Assembly (NCBI GenBank): GCA_916613615.1
Contig: OU744727.1
Span: forward strand, 14,702,093 to 14,766,092
Origin: Steromphala cineraria
Taxonomy: Eukaryota; Mollusca; Gastropoda; Trochida; Trochidae
Length of the DNA: 64,000 bases
Direction: 5' to 3'
The position numbers were made by a program, and so were the translations under genes. The notes beneath the pieces are model-generated. The model saw only the letters and a program-made list of their open reading frames with translations. It had not been told where the DNA came from and did no database searches. Positions 1-11,900 of this stretch are shown in pieces. How positions within the stretch are numbered: the stretch's first letter is position 1; every line of letters begins with the position of its first letter.

Positions 1-84
1 AGTCGACTTTCCTGTGCCTGCTGACCCAGTTATGAGCACATTGTGCCCTTTTTGACACAATTCATCTGGATTTAGTTCGTTCAT
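1..84 (-). CDS. P-loop NTPase N-terminus (partial, possibly PIF1/SF1 helicase-like)
   Basis: Reading leftwards from an ATG at 84-82, 28 codons stay open to the window edge. They end in a clear Walker A motif, ITGSAGTGKST, preceded by a hydrophobic beta-strand (NVLI). The wording around it (GHNVLITGSAGTGKS) is what PIF1-type SF1 helicases carry, but other P-loop families share it. An in-frame stop lies shortly upstream of the ATG, which supports this start, although an upstream exon joining in the same frame cannot be excluded. The rest lies left of the window. It could be a host helicase or NTPase gene, or the helicase of a mobile element such as a Helitron. It lies on the same strand as, and downstream of, copy 1 of the membrane-protein array. 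Confidence 0.4.
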   Translation of the reverse strand, partial: MNELNPDELCQKGHNVLITGSAGTGKST

Positions 85-1509
85 TTTGTCCAGAAATCTC
101 GCAGTAACTCAGTTTAGAGTTATCGCGCAGTTGAGAGCGCGCCGACTAATGGGAGCGCTCGGTTGTGACACACCCCTTCTGCACTGGCGGCCATTTGTTC
201 TGTGTTTGCTACGTTGAGCGGCCCTCGTCGGCTTTCGGGCGACTTGCAGAAATAGCAATAAAGAGTTGGTAGGTTCAGTGAATGGGGATCGATAGGTGAA
301 TCATCCAAGTATATGTCTACATAAAGAAATATTGGAAAACATGTCTCGTTAGCGTAGCGATAGGGCCCGAATGCGAGCGTCTGGGCACAAACCTACCGAA
401 AATCGCATTTGCTTCCTGCCTTGTTAATATTATGTATCTACGAAGGCTGTCAACTCTGGGGGTCATCTAAATTTTTTATTTTTATTTTTTTTAAAGTTTA
501 AAAGGGATGATTGCTCAATGACCCGGGGGCCTGTGGTTTCAAACGGGTACATTTGATTTTTTTAGAACGAAGATTTATTTTGCGTATTTCCACTCATATT
601 GAACGTTTCATTTGACAGGCATTTACAATCAACATTATCTGCACTACAGCTGCATATCAAATGTTTGTTCACCTGCTTGTGATCTTAGTGCAAATATCAT
701 GTAATTTGGGTTTCGTTTTGACGTTCATAAAATAACCCCAGGACCACTTACAGAAGATCATCAATTGTTCATGTGTAAAATAACCATTCCCAAACCATAT
801 TTCGGTATCGTTTTGTCATTGGTGCTGAATGTCGATATTTGGCATTGTTAGATAGACAGATGGGGTCATATTTGTGAAATTCGGATTTTCTTAAATTTTG
901 ATTAAAATCATCTATGTAAACTTTGTAGGCAAAAATCAGCACAGTTATGTTGCCTTAGGGCAAAGGAACACATATGAATTAGATCTAAAGCTGTTGATGA
1001 CTTATGAAGGATTTTGTAGAGCAAAATTAAAATCAGTGTTTTCGAAATTTTGACCCCTGGTCACTTCATTGACATGCCAAATTTTTTACAGCTATCTGCT
1101 ACAGTAGGTATGACATACGAATATGTCATCGTAAACTGCATCTTAACTTATGCAGCGAAATTTCATCGTTATCGGTTTCGTTTTCACACTTATATGATGT
1201 CTCAAAGACGTTACAAATTACATGATATTTGCACTAGAATACGAAGGTTGGTGAACAAACGTAAGATACGCAGCTGTAAATAACTAAATGGTTTAAATCA
1301 TGATCCAAAAAATATCATTCGTTCGTTTGTTGATTTTTGGTATTTTCTTTGAAGGATTGATTAAAATTGAAACATGAATGGCAAAACATTCATAAACGTA
1401 ATCGGATATTGTTCTGAAACAATTGAACACTTTACTAAGATTTTTTTTTTTCAAACTCGTTTTTAGTAGTGGCAAAAGTAATAGTTGCAATTAAAAGTAG
1501 TTTACCTAC
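85..1509. other. AT-rich stretch without recognised gene
   Basis: No coding exon is recognised here. If copy 1 of the membrane-protein array is complete, this is part of its intron 3. The right end (about 1430-1509) weakly resembles the matching intron ends beside exon 3 in copies 2 and 3. No counterpart of the 192-nt exon 4 was found. Confidence 0.4.
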
Positions 1510-4500
1510 CGAAAACCGCCATGGCAATTGACAGAAGTATTATTGAACCACTTAGGGCATTCATAAACACTGCAATGACAAACAAATGAAAACCCTTTGA
1601 AAAGGTGGACAAAATATGTTTTATGAAAAGATTACTTGATAGTGATATGATATATATTTCTATTGCCGCAGCAAATTACATTTCTTTGGTAAATGAAATA
1701 CACTCTCTCAAAAAAGAAACGCAACCCCTATCTCAGTATCTGACAACATCCTCTGAACAATAATGATGAATGTTAATTGGATTAATTGTCATGTATTCTT
1801 AATATGTTCTCGTATAATTAGCAATAGCTTCCAAACGCAGCCTTATTAACACACGCTGACATTTTTTTCGAGAATGTGCGAAACGGTCATATGCATAATG
1901 CTAAAGGTGAACTGCACGTGCAAATCAAGGAAATCAAAGTTTAAGCCGAGGTCTATAAAAGGACGCGTCGTTTGGCAATATATTCAATTCCTTTACTCCG
2001 AAAATCAAGGTCGAAAATGCCCCGACCAAATAAAGCAGAACGAAATATTGCCATTGGTCGGATTCAGGCCGGGCAAAGTTCTGTAACAGTTGCCGCCATC
2101 TTAATGTCCATAACACAATGATGTCCCGACTTTGGAATCGCTATAGACAGTTCCATGCATCCGAAGACAGTCATCGGAGTGGTAGATCAAGGATCATCAC
2201 ACCGGCTCAAGATCGTTTTACCCGGGTCACCCACGTACGTAATCGGCAAGCCACATCAACCGTCACTGCAACGCAAGTACCTGGTTTGAGGAGATTGTCG
2301 GCCCAAACCATCAGCAACCGTTTACGTGAGGGTAATCTTCATGCACGGCAACCATTTGTCGAACCTGTTCTGAGACGCCAACATCGACGTCAACGTCTCA
2401 GATGGTGCACTAACGTGAGGATATGGACCTTAAGTAACCTTCAGTGGCGAATCCCGTTTACTACTTCACAGACGTGACGGCAGACAATGGGTATACAGAA
2501 GAGGAAATGAACGTTTTGCACCGAACTGCGTTCGACGGGTCGACAGATTTGGGGAAGGGGCATCATGGTGTTGGGAACCATATCTGACATCAGATGATCA
2601 CACCTAGTCATCATTCCCGGCAATTGACGGCCCAACGCTACATCAATGACATTATACAGCCACACCTCCTTCCGATAATCGACCAATAGAGGGAGCTGTT
2701 TGACAATGCCCGACCTCACACAACTCGTGCAACAGTGGATTTTCTACGGAATTCCAATGTCAACACCTTGCGATGGCCCTCCAGGTCGCCCAACATCAAC
2801 AACATCGAATATCTGTGGGACTATCTTGATCGTCGTATCCATGCACGTACATCACCACCGCAGACGTTAAATACACTGACCACAGCACTACAGGATGTGT
2901 GTAGACTAATACCACAGGAAAGGGTTCGTCGTCTGATCCGAGGAGGTGCAATGCTGTGATTACAGCTCGTGGCGCTCATACCAAAGACTGAAAAAAGCGC
3001 CCCTTAGTTTCCGTCGATTGTATGATAGAGACCTATGAGATTGAGACCCTTACACTACATATACCATGTAAAATTTCATTATGTTATCTTTGATAATCTA
3101 TGTGTAATAAAAAGTTAAAGACTAATATAAACACTACATAAAATGAGGGTTTGCATTTCTTTTTTGAGAGAGTGTATCATCAAGCGACAATAAGACCGAC
3201 CTAAAGACAAAGTTAGAATTTAAGAATGTAGTACAAAAAGCGAACTCATCGTGTTCAGAACTTCAGTTAATAACCGCGAATCCATTTCCCTCAACTCAAA
3301 GAATAAAAGGTGTTTACACAAAAATGGCCACCAATGCTTTGGCTTCATATTGATAATGTCTTCCACGACTTCGCGTTATCGGGTTGTACAATGTAGTGTT
3401 TGGCGCTCTGAAGATTAAACCTGTGGCACAAGTTAAACTTTTATTGGAATTTGAAAAAAAATACTTCTCCGCCTATAGATTGATATGAAATTAATATGTT
3501 GAAAAGGTATTGCATTATAATCTAAATCAGCTATCGGGTAGGATAATGAAGTACCTGTGGCATAATCTAAAATTATATTGGAAATTAAAAAAATATTTCT
3601 CCGCCTTTAGATTGATATGAAATTAATATGATTGAAAATGTATTTCATCATAATATTTATCAACTGATCATAATTTGACTACCTCTAAAAGCGTCTACCG
3701 GCGCGTCATCATCCTCCGTCACTGAAACATATTCAAATGATTATGTAAACGTCGATTGTAGAAAAAGGAATGGAGGGCCTGATAATCAAATAAATAAATA
3801 ATTCAGGTTCAATTTTTTTTCTTTATAACTTCCCTAACAATGCCATTGATAGTTAAAACAGGCCAAGTTTACGCTTTTAGTTAATCTAATTATCAATTGC
3901 ATGTCTTATTTATTCAAATATGGAAAACAATGGAATTAGTTTGATAAGTTATTTACGAATCCTGCTACATCAGCGTATTTGAATCCGCAGACTTCTTCCA
4001 TTGCCCTTACATCCCAGGGACCAAATTTCTCGCATCGGTGCCGTATTCATAGCTAAGCAGTTTTTCAGCCAGGTTAATGAAATTGAAGCAAACATTTTGA
4101 AATCAACAGATTTAGCAGCCCAGCAATGCCGCAACGGCAGAATGCGTGTCGTTTCATTGCTTGTTCGTATTTAACATTGCGATGCGAATCAGTTTGTCTG
4201 CAGGGGATTAGCTGAAGGTTTTTGAAGACGCTTTGAGTATTCAAATACGATAGATATAGCAGGATGAATCTTACATGTTTTCAATTAAAACGGACAGACA
4301 TAATATTTAATTTGAGTCTCACCTTGTACATCTATTAAACATACCATATCAAATGTTGATAAAATATACAAGCCACTCCTTCTGGAGTTATGGGAGACTT
4401 TTAAAGACAAAATCATATGTACATAAATAAATCATTGTAAGAGAAGGATAAACATTAAAATAATAAACATAGGTAAAATACAGTAAAACAGTAATTTATA

Positions 4501-4521
4501 CATACTTGGTCTTTCTGTCAT
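1510..4521 (-). CDS. TMEM272-like four-pass membrane protein, copy 1 (exons 1-3 only)
   Basis: Three minus-strand coding exons are visible: exon 1 at 4506-4521 (16 nt, starts ATG, MTERP), exon 2 at 3683-3721 (39 nt, acidic, contains EDDDAPVD) and exon 3 at 1510-1569 (60 nt, first membrane helix, NALSGSIILLSIAMAVFG). Each is bounded by AG and GT (donors GTATGT, GTAGTC, GTAGGT) and all introns are phase 1. Sizes match copies 2-4 exactly. The 192-nt exon 4 and the last exon are not found between 1510 and the left edge, so they lie outside the window or are lost. Intron 2 holds a Tc1-like insertion. The TMEM272 name is by remembered family layout: four helices and a DNCxxEP loop in the paralogues. 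Copy 1 may be a 3'-truncated pseudogene. Confidence 0.5.
1701..3174 (+). mobile_element. Tc1-like DNA transposon with intact ends
   Basis: The 1474-bp element has terminal inverted repeats that start CACTCTCTCAAAAAAGAAA and match over nearly 30 bp with two or three mismatches. TA dinucleotides flank it at 1699-1700 and 3175-3176, the Tc1/mariner target duplication. It lies in intron 2 of the copy-1 membrane-protein gene and contains a broken transposase on the plus strand. Confidence 0.85.
2017..2959 (+). pseudogene. Tc1-like transposase, frameshifted
   Basis: The frame opens at ATG 2017 with MPRPNKAERN, the usual start of this Tc1 group, and runs through the first helix-turn-helix to a stop near 2110. 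It resumes one frame over at about 2103-2477 with the paired-like DNA-binding region (SRLWNRY, GRSRIITPAQDR, AQTISNRLRE). A third frame carries RRDGRQWVYRRGNERFAPNC (about 2470-2530). The end is the DDE-domain C-terminus with PNINNIEYLWDYLDRRIHA (about 2735-2959). At least three frameshifts break it, and the first DDE aspartate block (FSDESRF in relatives) is degraded, so it cannot be active. Any movement would need enzyme from another copy. Confidence 0.8.
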
Positions 4522-5217
4522 TGTGAGGATGATTAAACGTTGTTAGTTCAGAAGCCCTTTGAACAACCACAAAAACAGGTTTGAATGAGAAGCCTCGCAA
4601 ATTTATTGCAACATTAAAAATATCTTGATAAATGATAATTTGAAAATATAATTTTCTTTAATGCTTAGTGATTCGAAAGACTTTGTAGTATTATTAGAAC
4701 TTGAACTAGTTTTTTAAGCTAAATGATCTGTACATAAGATTCAGTTTTATAGTATTGTGCTTCTTATTTGGCTTTGGAAACTGCAATGGGAATGTTCTAA
4801 AATTCCAAATACACTGCATGTACCATTTACAATGGAAAAGAAACCATGTGACCGAGCCATTTATATCAAAATCGTTAATGTTCCTTATATATTTGATTTA
4901 GTTAATCATAGACTGACATTCAATTCTCTTTTAAACGTATATGTATAAAACGAAATCATAAACTGATATTTACCTTGAATATTCCCTTGCAATTACAGCA
5001 CTTTCAATATGTTTAAGTGATTCATCGATTACTCGTCAACTTGGCTAAATGCCAGGTGTTCAATACATCCTCATTCCTCGGTTACTTCGATACTGACTGA
5101 AGAGTTTGGTTTGTGTCTTGTCAACTAAGATAATTTTTTCAGGATTAGATAAATTACTTCACAAGGGGGTTGTATTCCAAACTTAATGTAACCACTAGAC
5201 CTTTCTTACATCGTTGT
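4522..5217. other. Upstream region of copy 1, shared with copies 2 and 3
   Basis: No gene was found. The segment 4980-5217 (for example TTCAATACATCCTCATTCCT at about 5059) recurs at 14037-14189 and 25060-25180, each time upstream of exon 1 of an array gene. It is therefore the duplicated 5' flank and the likely promoter area, although I see no recognisable core promoter motif. Confidence 0.4.
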
Positions 5218-5572
5218 TTAAAGGAGCAGTAGCACGTTTTTTTGGGATATTTTTATATTTAAAAATTTTCAATGATAATTGTACGTTTACGCTGAATATA
5301 TTATTTTGATAGTGTCAAAAATCTCATTACTCAAGCCAATCTTCTATAGTTAGGTGAAGATTCACCTAAACTCAATTGGCGGCCATTTTTTGTGAACACC
5401 TTTATTTATTTTGTGTAAGAAAAGGCAATCGCATGGCTAAAGTTTACATTATATATTTGAATTATTACTACTCCATTTAGTTTAAATGTATTGTCTTTCA
5501 TATGGAACCATAAATTTAATTTTTCTGACATCACCTTATATTTCCCCAAAAAAACGTGCTACTGCCCCTTTT
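5218..5572. mobile_element. MITE family B, copy in first spacer
   Basis: The ends read TTAAAGGAGCAGTAGCACG and the inverse CGTGCTACTGCCCC, forming inverted repeats of about 20 bp. It has no coding capacity. Related copies lie at 14190-14633, 25330-25626 and 26432-26792, with a fragment at 9207-9252. The right terminus has drifted here. Confidence 0.7.
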
Positions 5573-6224
5573 ATGTACATGTATATGACCATTTTAATCT
5601 ACACACAACTACTAATGAAAGACCTCGAAGACCAAAACTGCACAAGTTTGGTTGAGGACATAAAGGCAAACCTCAAGTTTCAAGATTTTCTTTATAACCA
5701 ACAACGTTAAATCTAAATGGCAAAGAAATTGCCACTAAACGGCCAGATTCTCTTATGACCTCGAGGGATTATAACGCATGTGCTTAGGTTATCCAAAGAA
5801 TGCAGGCAGACAACGTGGTTTGTAACTTACTTTTCAACGTCTAACATTCCAATAGTGAAAGTAGAACGAAGAACTAATTTATACAAAAGAGAATGTATTC
5901 ATTTGTGGAATATTTTACGTTATTCTGTTGATATTATAGCCTTAATGCCAATGGCGCTTTCGGGAAAACAATGTTTAAATTTGGTATCTAAAAGAAGCTT
6001 GAGTAAATCCTGCGGCACGTTTAGCATGCTGAAATATACATGCAAACATAACAGAAAGATGTAAACAATGTGAATATAGACTATACACAATGAAACTTCA
6101 AAATCAATTAGGAAAATGATTCAACAGCAGAATTTATAACAAGATTAAAAACTGAACTACATATAGGTTCAACTTATTCCAATCATTTGAAAAATATCCT
6201 TTATCACGTGGTCATTATAATGTC
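5573..6224. other. Spacer sequence, duplicated at about 14634-15289
   Basis: No gene was recognised. Short open frames here are shared with the paralogous spacer but look like chance frames, with no family motif and different lengths in the two copies. Confidence 0.35.
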
Positions 6225-6695
6225 GTCCTCATATCAGCTGTATTCGTGGTAGTTTGCGACCAACCATGAGAAGATCAGACCAAAATTCATTAAATGGGAG
6301 ACAGTTTACCAAAATGACAGAATCGTAAGCCCCGGCATGTCGACATGAAAGATCAGTGGCCATCTCACAGTTTCCGGTTCCTTAATATACGCTTGAAAGC
6401 CATCTTTGTAGAGCACAACTACATTTTCTTTTCTATTTCTCAGAGTCAGGCATTCGTTGCCGCCCAAGTTGATACCCAGCGGGGTCGTTAAAAGCTATGG
6501 CACTTTTGTACAGGGTACTGGTCTTTTGACGTCGAAATAGGTATTTTATTGTTGATTTAAACATGTAAAAATGATATCAAACTTTCGACGAAAGATTTTT
6601 CTACCGAGTGATGTATTTATTTTCTCAATAGCTAAATTTCATCACGAACCGCATGCAAGTATGATAACGGGACTTTCAAACATACCCTTATAGAA
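6225..6695. mobile_element. Diverged MITE family A copy
   Basis: It matches the 562-bp element at 26946-27507 over most of its length, for example GTTGATACCCAGCG and AACCGCATGCAAGTATGATA. The left end is degraded, so boundaries are approximate. The same diverged copy recurs at about 15290-15755 through the segmental duplication. Confidence 0.6.
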
Positions 6696-8139
6696 CGTAT
6701 ATAAATGTAATGATTGCCAAATTTAGGACAACAGTATTTGTATTTGAAAATATCATACTGTAATAATTTTAATGCCTTTAGCATCACTGTGTCCTTTTGA
6801 ATTTCCCCAATGTAGGAGTGTCCCTTTAAGTACTGAACCTAAGAATAGCTAAACTACAAGATGCTATACCATTTTTGTGGAGCTCTCGGTGGCTGAGTGG
6901 ATATGATTTAAAACAGTCAGTGCTTGTAAATGTTGTCTTTAGGAAGGCATCGAAAAGGACAAGATTTGGTATTCATTATATGCTGGATAGTGTGGTTCTA
7001 AATATGATATATATCCACTTTTTAGTTTGGATATCACAAGAAACAGAAAATAAATTTTCTTTAAATATTTTATTTGCATTGATTAAATTAAATGTATCAC
7101 ACACTGACACACAGAAAGGGGAGTTTTATTCAGTATCAAAGGCTTAGTGTCCAAAATTGCTTGACAATCGTGATAACTTGATAATATGACAAAGACAAAG
7201 GTTTTACTCGTCATTTTAAAATGGACATTTGTTCTGTTAAAAAAATAACAACATATTTGATGGCATTGTTTGAATTAAAAAACGTTTGTTTGGTGGCACT
7301 GATATTTTTTAAATACTTCAGACAAAATAAAAACATCACAAACTAAAAAAAAGCGAAGTTCGCCTCTTTGGTTGCAAAAATATAATTACAAACAATTTTT
7401 TTAAGGGATTCAAAGGAATTACATTCTCATGTAGCTGACAGAAGTTTCTTAAAAGTGAAATCAAAGACAAGGTTTAATAAAGTTCTACCAAATTGAGAAA
7501 TAACTAAAAAAACTGGATGAATTCTGGTGCTTTTGCTTCTTGAGAAGATTAAATTAGGGCGGCTGCTCTTATAAGGGCCATAGGGTCACAAAAACATAGC
7601 TTAAAATCCCCATCAGCTAAAAAATCCTTACACAATGTTTCAGTTTTTTAGGTATTTTTATTATGAAAAGAACCCCAAGAAATAAGGTTTTTATAACGTT
7701 GGCTTACATGTACTTCCATCGACGTAGAAAACTGAATACTTATGTTTTAATTTTAATATCATTGAAATTTATTTACTCTCAAACTTAATTCTTCGTTTTT
7801 TGCGTAACTTCCCGTAAGTTAAGACATTTGAGGTAAAACTTAAGACTTGATAATTAACTGATAATCATAATGTAATCATTTTCACCGCTTTGGTCAAGTT
7901 ACCTATGTTCAATCATAAAAAAATGGTCTAAAAATTGCCAAAACATTATTGCCTACTCTGATAAGCCTTTTAATTGACAAACAATGAATCCAGTATATTC
8001 AATATAAGATTTATGCATTATCTGCTTAAACAATGATAAAATACTTGGAACAGCAATTTCTTTTCAAAACACATTTACAGGGTTCTTATTTCATAAATAC
8101 TTTATTTGCCTCTTAATCTTATTGACTAACTTTTTAGAA
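6696..8139. other. AT-rich spacer between copies 1 and 2
   Basis: No gene was found. Around 7560-7720 there is a diverged relative of the 145-bp repeat seen in tandem at 57600-58120 (GGGCCATAGGGTCAC, TTTCAGTTTTTTAGGTATT). Confidence 0.35.
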
Positions 8140-8715
8140 ATTTGTGTTAACAACCGAAGTGCTGTGTGCCCGTTAAGTATCCCTTGGAATTTCATCTCGC
8201 ATAAAACAGTTAGAAACGGATATGATGGACTATTGTCTTAGTCTCATCACACCAAAATACCATTACAATATCGAGGTTGATACCAGAAGAGGAGGGAAGA
8301 GCCATCGGTATGCTGAAGACTGTATCCACTGACGGAAACGTGGCTCATACATTCTTAAATCATCGTCTAACAGGCTGCCATGGCGTCTTTATCAGACTTG
8401 CTGCTCACAAAAAGTAATCACATTGTCTTCGGCGGAATACTACGCAACGCAACCATACACCATGCTTAAAGTATCTTTGACAAGGTACTACAACCATTGG
8501 TATGTAACATCTAGCAGCAGAAAACAATCACCCTTTACCAAAAAGACAATGCTCAAGACCATGTAGCAAGGTAGTTGTTCTGGATCCTAAAGGCCAAAAA
8601 CCTCCTGATCGCCGGATATAAATCCCATTAATCTCCTTGATTACATTGATCAAATGATTCGGGAACTACATCAGAACTTCTAAAACAAATTTCTGCTTTC
8701 AACTATTGCTTTTTG
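8140..8715 (+). pseudogene. Decayed Tc1/mariner transposase remnant
   Basis: Short recognisable pieces of a DDE transposase survive: DNAQDHVAR (about 8550-8580) and, in another frame, SPDINPINLLDYIDQ (8609-8653), the equivalents of DNARPH and SPDLNPIEHLWD. Stops and frameshifts surround them and no ends are visible. The segment 7871-8715 that contains it is missing from unit 2. Because the remnant is far older than the duplication, a deletion in unit 2 is the better explanation. Confidence 0.55.
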
Positions 8716-8930
8716 TGAGATGTACACGTTATGTACGTTTTGGTTTATATATAACTGCAAAAGGCAGCGATACCAGATACTTATCAAATACCATGTTATT
8801 GTAGTCATACCAATTTGATGCCTATGGGATGTTAAAGTACAACTAACCAAGTTCCTGTGTAATTCTAACGTTTAATGATATTAAAACAGGTGAAACGTTT
8901 CATTTCACGATCGGCTTAGGCTATATCATG

Positions 8931-11900
8931 TTAAGGCCTTGACTGGTTGTTAACATTCTCAGGTTTTGGTTTCTGATTTGTTAGTGCAGCAATTGTTACG
9001 CCTGGCATGCAATAAGAAACTATCCACAGGACAACCATGAATGCAAACGTCGCCTCGTGCACTTCGGAATCTTCACATCCAGTTGCGACAGAAAGGACTA
9101 TCGTACCTGGGAGGGATAAAAATCATCATCAACATCATCAACAACATCATCATCATCATCGTCGTCGTCGTCGTCATCATCTTTCGTTATCATCATCGTC
9201 ATCACCTTAAAGGGGCAGTAGCACGTTTTTAGGGGGAATATAAGGTGATGTCGCTTTAACATTCGTTATCATCATTTATTATATGCTAAGCGGTGAGAGA
9301 CTGAGTTTTCTCAGTTCTAGGAAAGTGATCGCAACTGAGTGTGTTATCACTTTTTCAAGTCAGTGAAAATATCACAGAAGGAATGACGTCATGTTTACAA
9401 TGGTTTGACGTCACTTGTTAACGATGAACAATGGTATGACGTCGCCAGATAATTCTTGAGTGAAGACCTCTAGGACATAAATAACCACATATTCGACCAC
9501 AGAGGCATATAATAAACAAAATATCTTTTGTTTTGATTGTAATATCACTAACTCTCATCGAGTGACGGGGTAAAGCCTATATTTTCACTCGTGGCAGAGT
9601 AACCTGGGAAAATAATGGCTCTACCCCGTCACTCGATGAGAGATAAGTGATATCACACTCTAAACAAAAGATATCCTCTTTATATCCCTAACCTTCGGCC
9701 TCGTGTTTAACTAATTTAGTTCACTGCAAAACTATCTATAAATGCAATAAACTAATGGTTAGAGCTACTTTTTTTCTTATAGCATATGTCGATGGAACTC
9801 ACATGCAATCAAGCTGGCATGATGGATGACACAGAGAACGAGGAACACCGTCAGGAAGGTAGTCTTGGTTATTGCTAGGAGACACCTGTATTTCAGTACG
9901 AACCAGACAGGCATGGTTAGGGTAACAAAACCTTGTATCGTCAGGGCAATCGGCAGTCTTGGCTCCGATAAACAGTTGTCCAAATACACCAAACCTTGCA
10001 GAGAATGAAAAAAAGCAACATAGGACAGATATTGTATTTACCTTTTAAGCGCACAAGAAATTGTTCTTTAGAAAGGAACAAATATAATAAGTGTTTTAAA
10101 CTATCTAAAGTTCAAACATTTATAAAATGTTCCTAACTCGCAGACTCACTTACCAAGGCTAATATTTATTCGCCTCGGCAAACATTAAACATTTCTCAAC
10201 AAATTTAAGATTTTTGCGTGCATTGTACTCTTTATTCAATTATATACGTTACTTTCTCTGTTAATTGTAATTTATAATTTTATAGAATGACAGAGCGTTT
10301 TATTAGGCTTTTATTCGATATTTAAAAAAAAAAAATGTGAGTATGCCGCAGAAGTTAACAGGCAAACGCTTTGAAAACACTCCAAGGTCAAAATTTGTCG
10401 ATTTCGCGAATATGTGAAAATCAGACATTTTTAAGGCTAAGAAGAAGTTACAGTTTCAATTCCAAAAACGCATGTGACTTCATGCAAACGCATTCACGTC
10501 GCGCAATTGATATTGTCATTCGTCCATGGCATTACCCTAGAAAGGCCTACGTTGTCATTTTTCTATCAAGGCACGTTGAATCTCCCAACAGCGTTATTCA
10601 CGCTTCTATCTCTGTCATTGCAAAAAAATAGAATCTTCATTTATAAGTTTGATTGTCAATTTATAACTTGTCTCCCACAAGGTGACCGGTTATGGGGACA
10701 CTGAGAGGTCAAGGTCACTCTGGCAAATGGACGGAGGACTTCGATGCTCACACAATCTTCTCAATGATACCTATACGCGTCTACAAAACGTCCTCTCTGC
10801 TGAAAATGATTCCCAAGGGGACATATGCAGATGTAGCGGTCCTTTCGTCTACCTAATGTCTGATCCATTCTATTGTCAACGATGGTAAATCAAACGGTTC
10901 GTATGATAACATAGAAAACAAGATAAAAGTGTCACTTTTTTGCATTTTATTATTCAATATAGTCTCCACTGACATAGATATATTTTGACAGGCGGTGTTC
11001 CAGCTTTATTATTCCATTCTTGTAAAACCCGGCATCCTGTGGCTGAAGAAACCCCTCAGTGACAGCTATAAGACTGTTGTTATTAGCAAAAACGTGTCCT
11101 CGTAAATGGTTCTTCAGTTTGTGAAAGAGGAGAAACTACGATGGTTCCAAATCCAGGAAGAAGGATGGATTGGGAAGAATTTCGATACCACAATCATTTG
11201 CAGCAGTGACAGTAACCTGTACGACAAGCATTGTTCTGTCTTGTTGCATGGCCTTGATGGCTTCTCTGAATTGCCTCAGTTCATTAGCATGAAAAGCCCC
11301 GTCGATAGTTTGACCCTTTCCCAAGAAGTCTATCATGATGACACCCTGGCTATCCCAAAAAAACAGGCCATCACCTTTCCAGCAGATATATTTGCTGGGA
11401 TTTTTATATGGGTTAGGAATTGGCATGCTTCCACTGTTTACTTTGGATCTTTGGTTTGAGAGTCAAAATGATGTATCTACCTCCCATCCTTTGTCAATTA
11501 TCGCTTCAGGAAATCAACCCTGTCTGCCATGAATCGTACCAAAAGCTCCTTTGAAAGGTCAAATCGTTTCAGTTTCCGGTCACCTGTAAACATTCTATAG
11601 GCCCATCTTGCAGAGAGCTTGCTCATATAAATAACGTCTGTCAGTATTGCGTATACCGACCCAAAACTAATGCACAGTGACACGTCTATCTGCAAGCACC
11701 ATGTCATGAAAAGCTTCAACTTGAAGATCACTGGTGGAGGTTCTCGGCCCACCAGACCTGGCATCTTCTTTAATACTATCCCCACCACTGTACTCATTAC
11801 CTTATCATGGTGTGGTGGTTTGTGTGCTTCGGGGACCCCGAGAGCTATGCCAGCTGGAGTTTACATGTTTCTGGTAGGGTCAGCAAAGCTGGAAAGGTCG

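Noticed and set aside
9777..9992. Stand-alone 71-residue protein (also 17998-18357 and 47922-48242)
   Set aside because: These frames are the 192-nt exon 4 of the membrane-protein genes plus read-through into introns. The apparent starts are not real.
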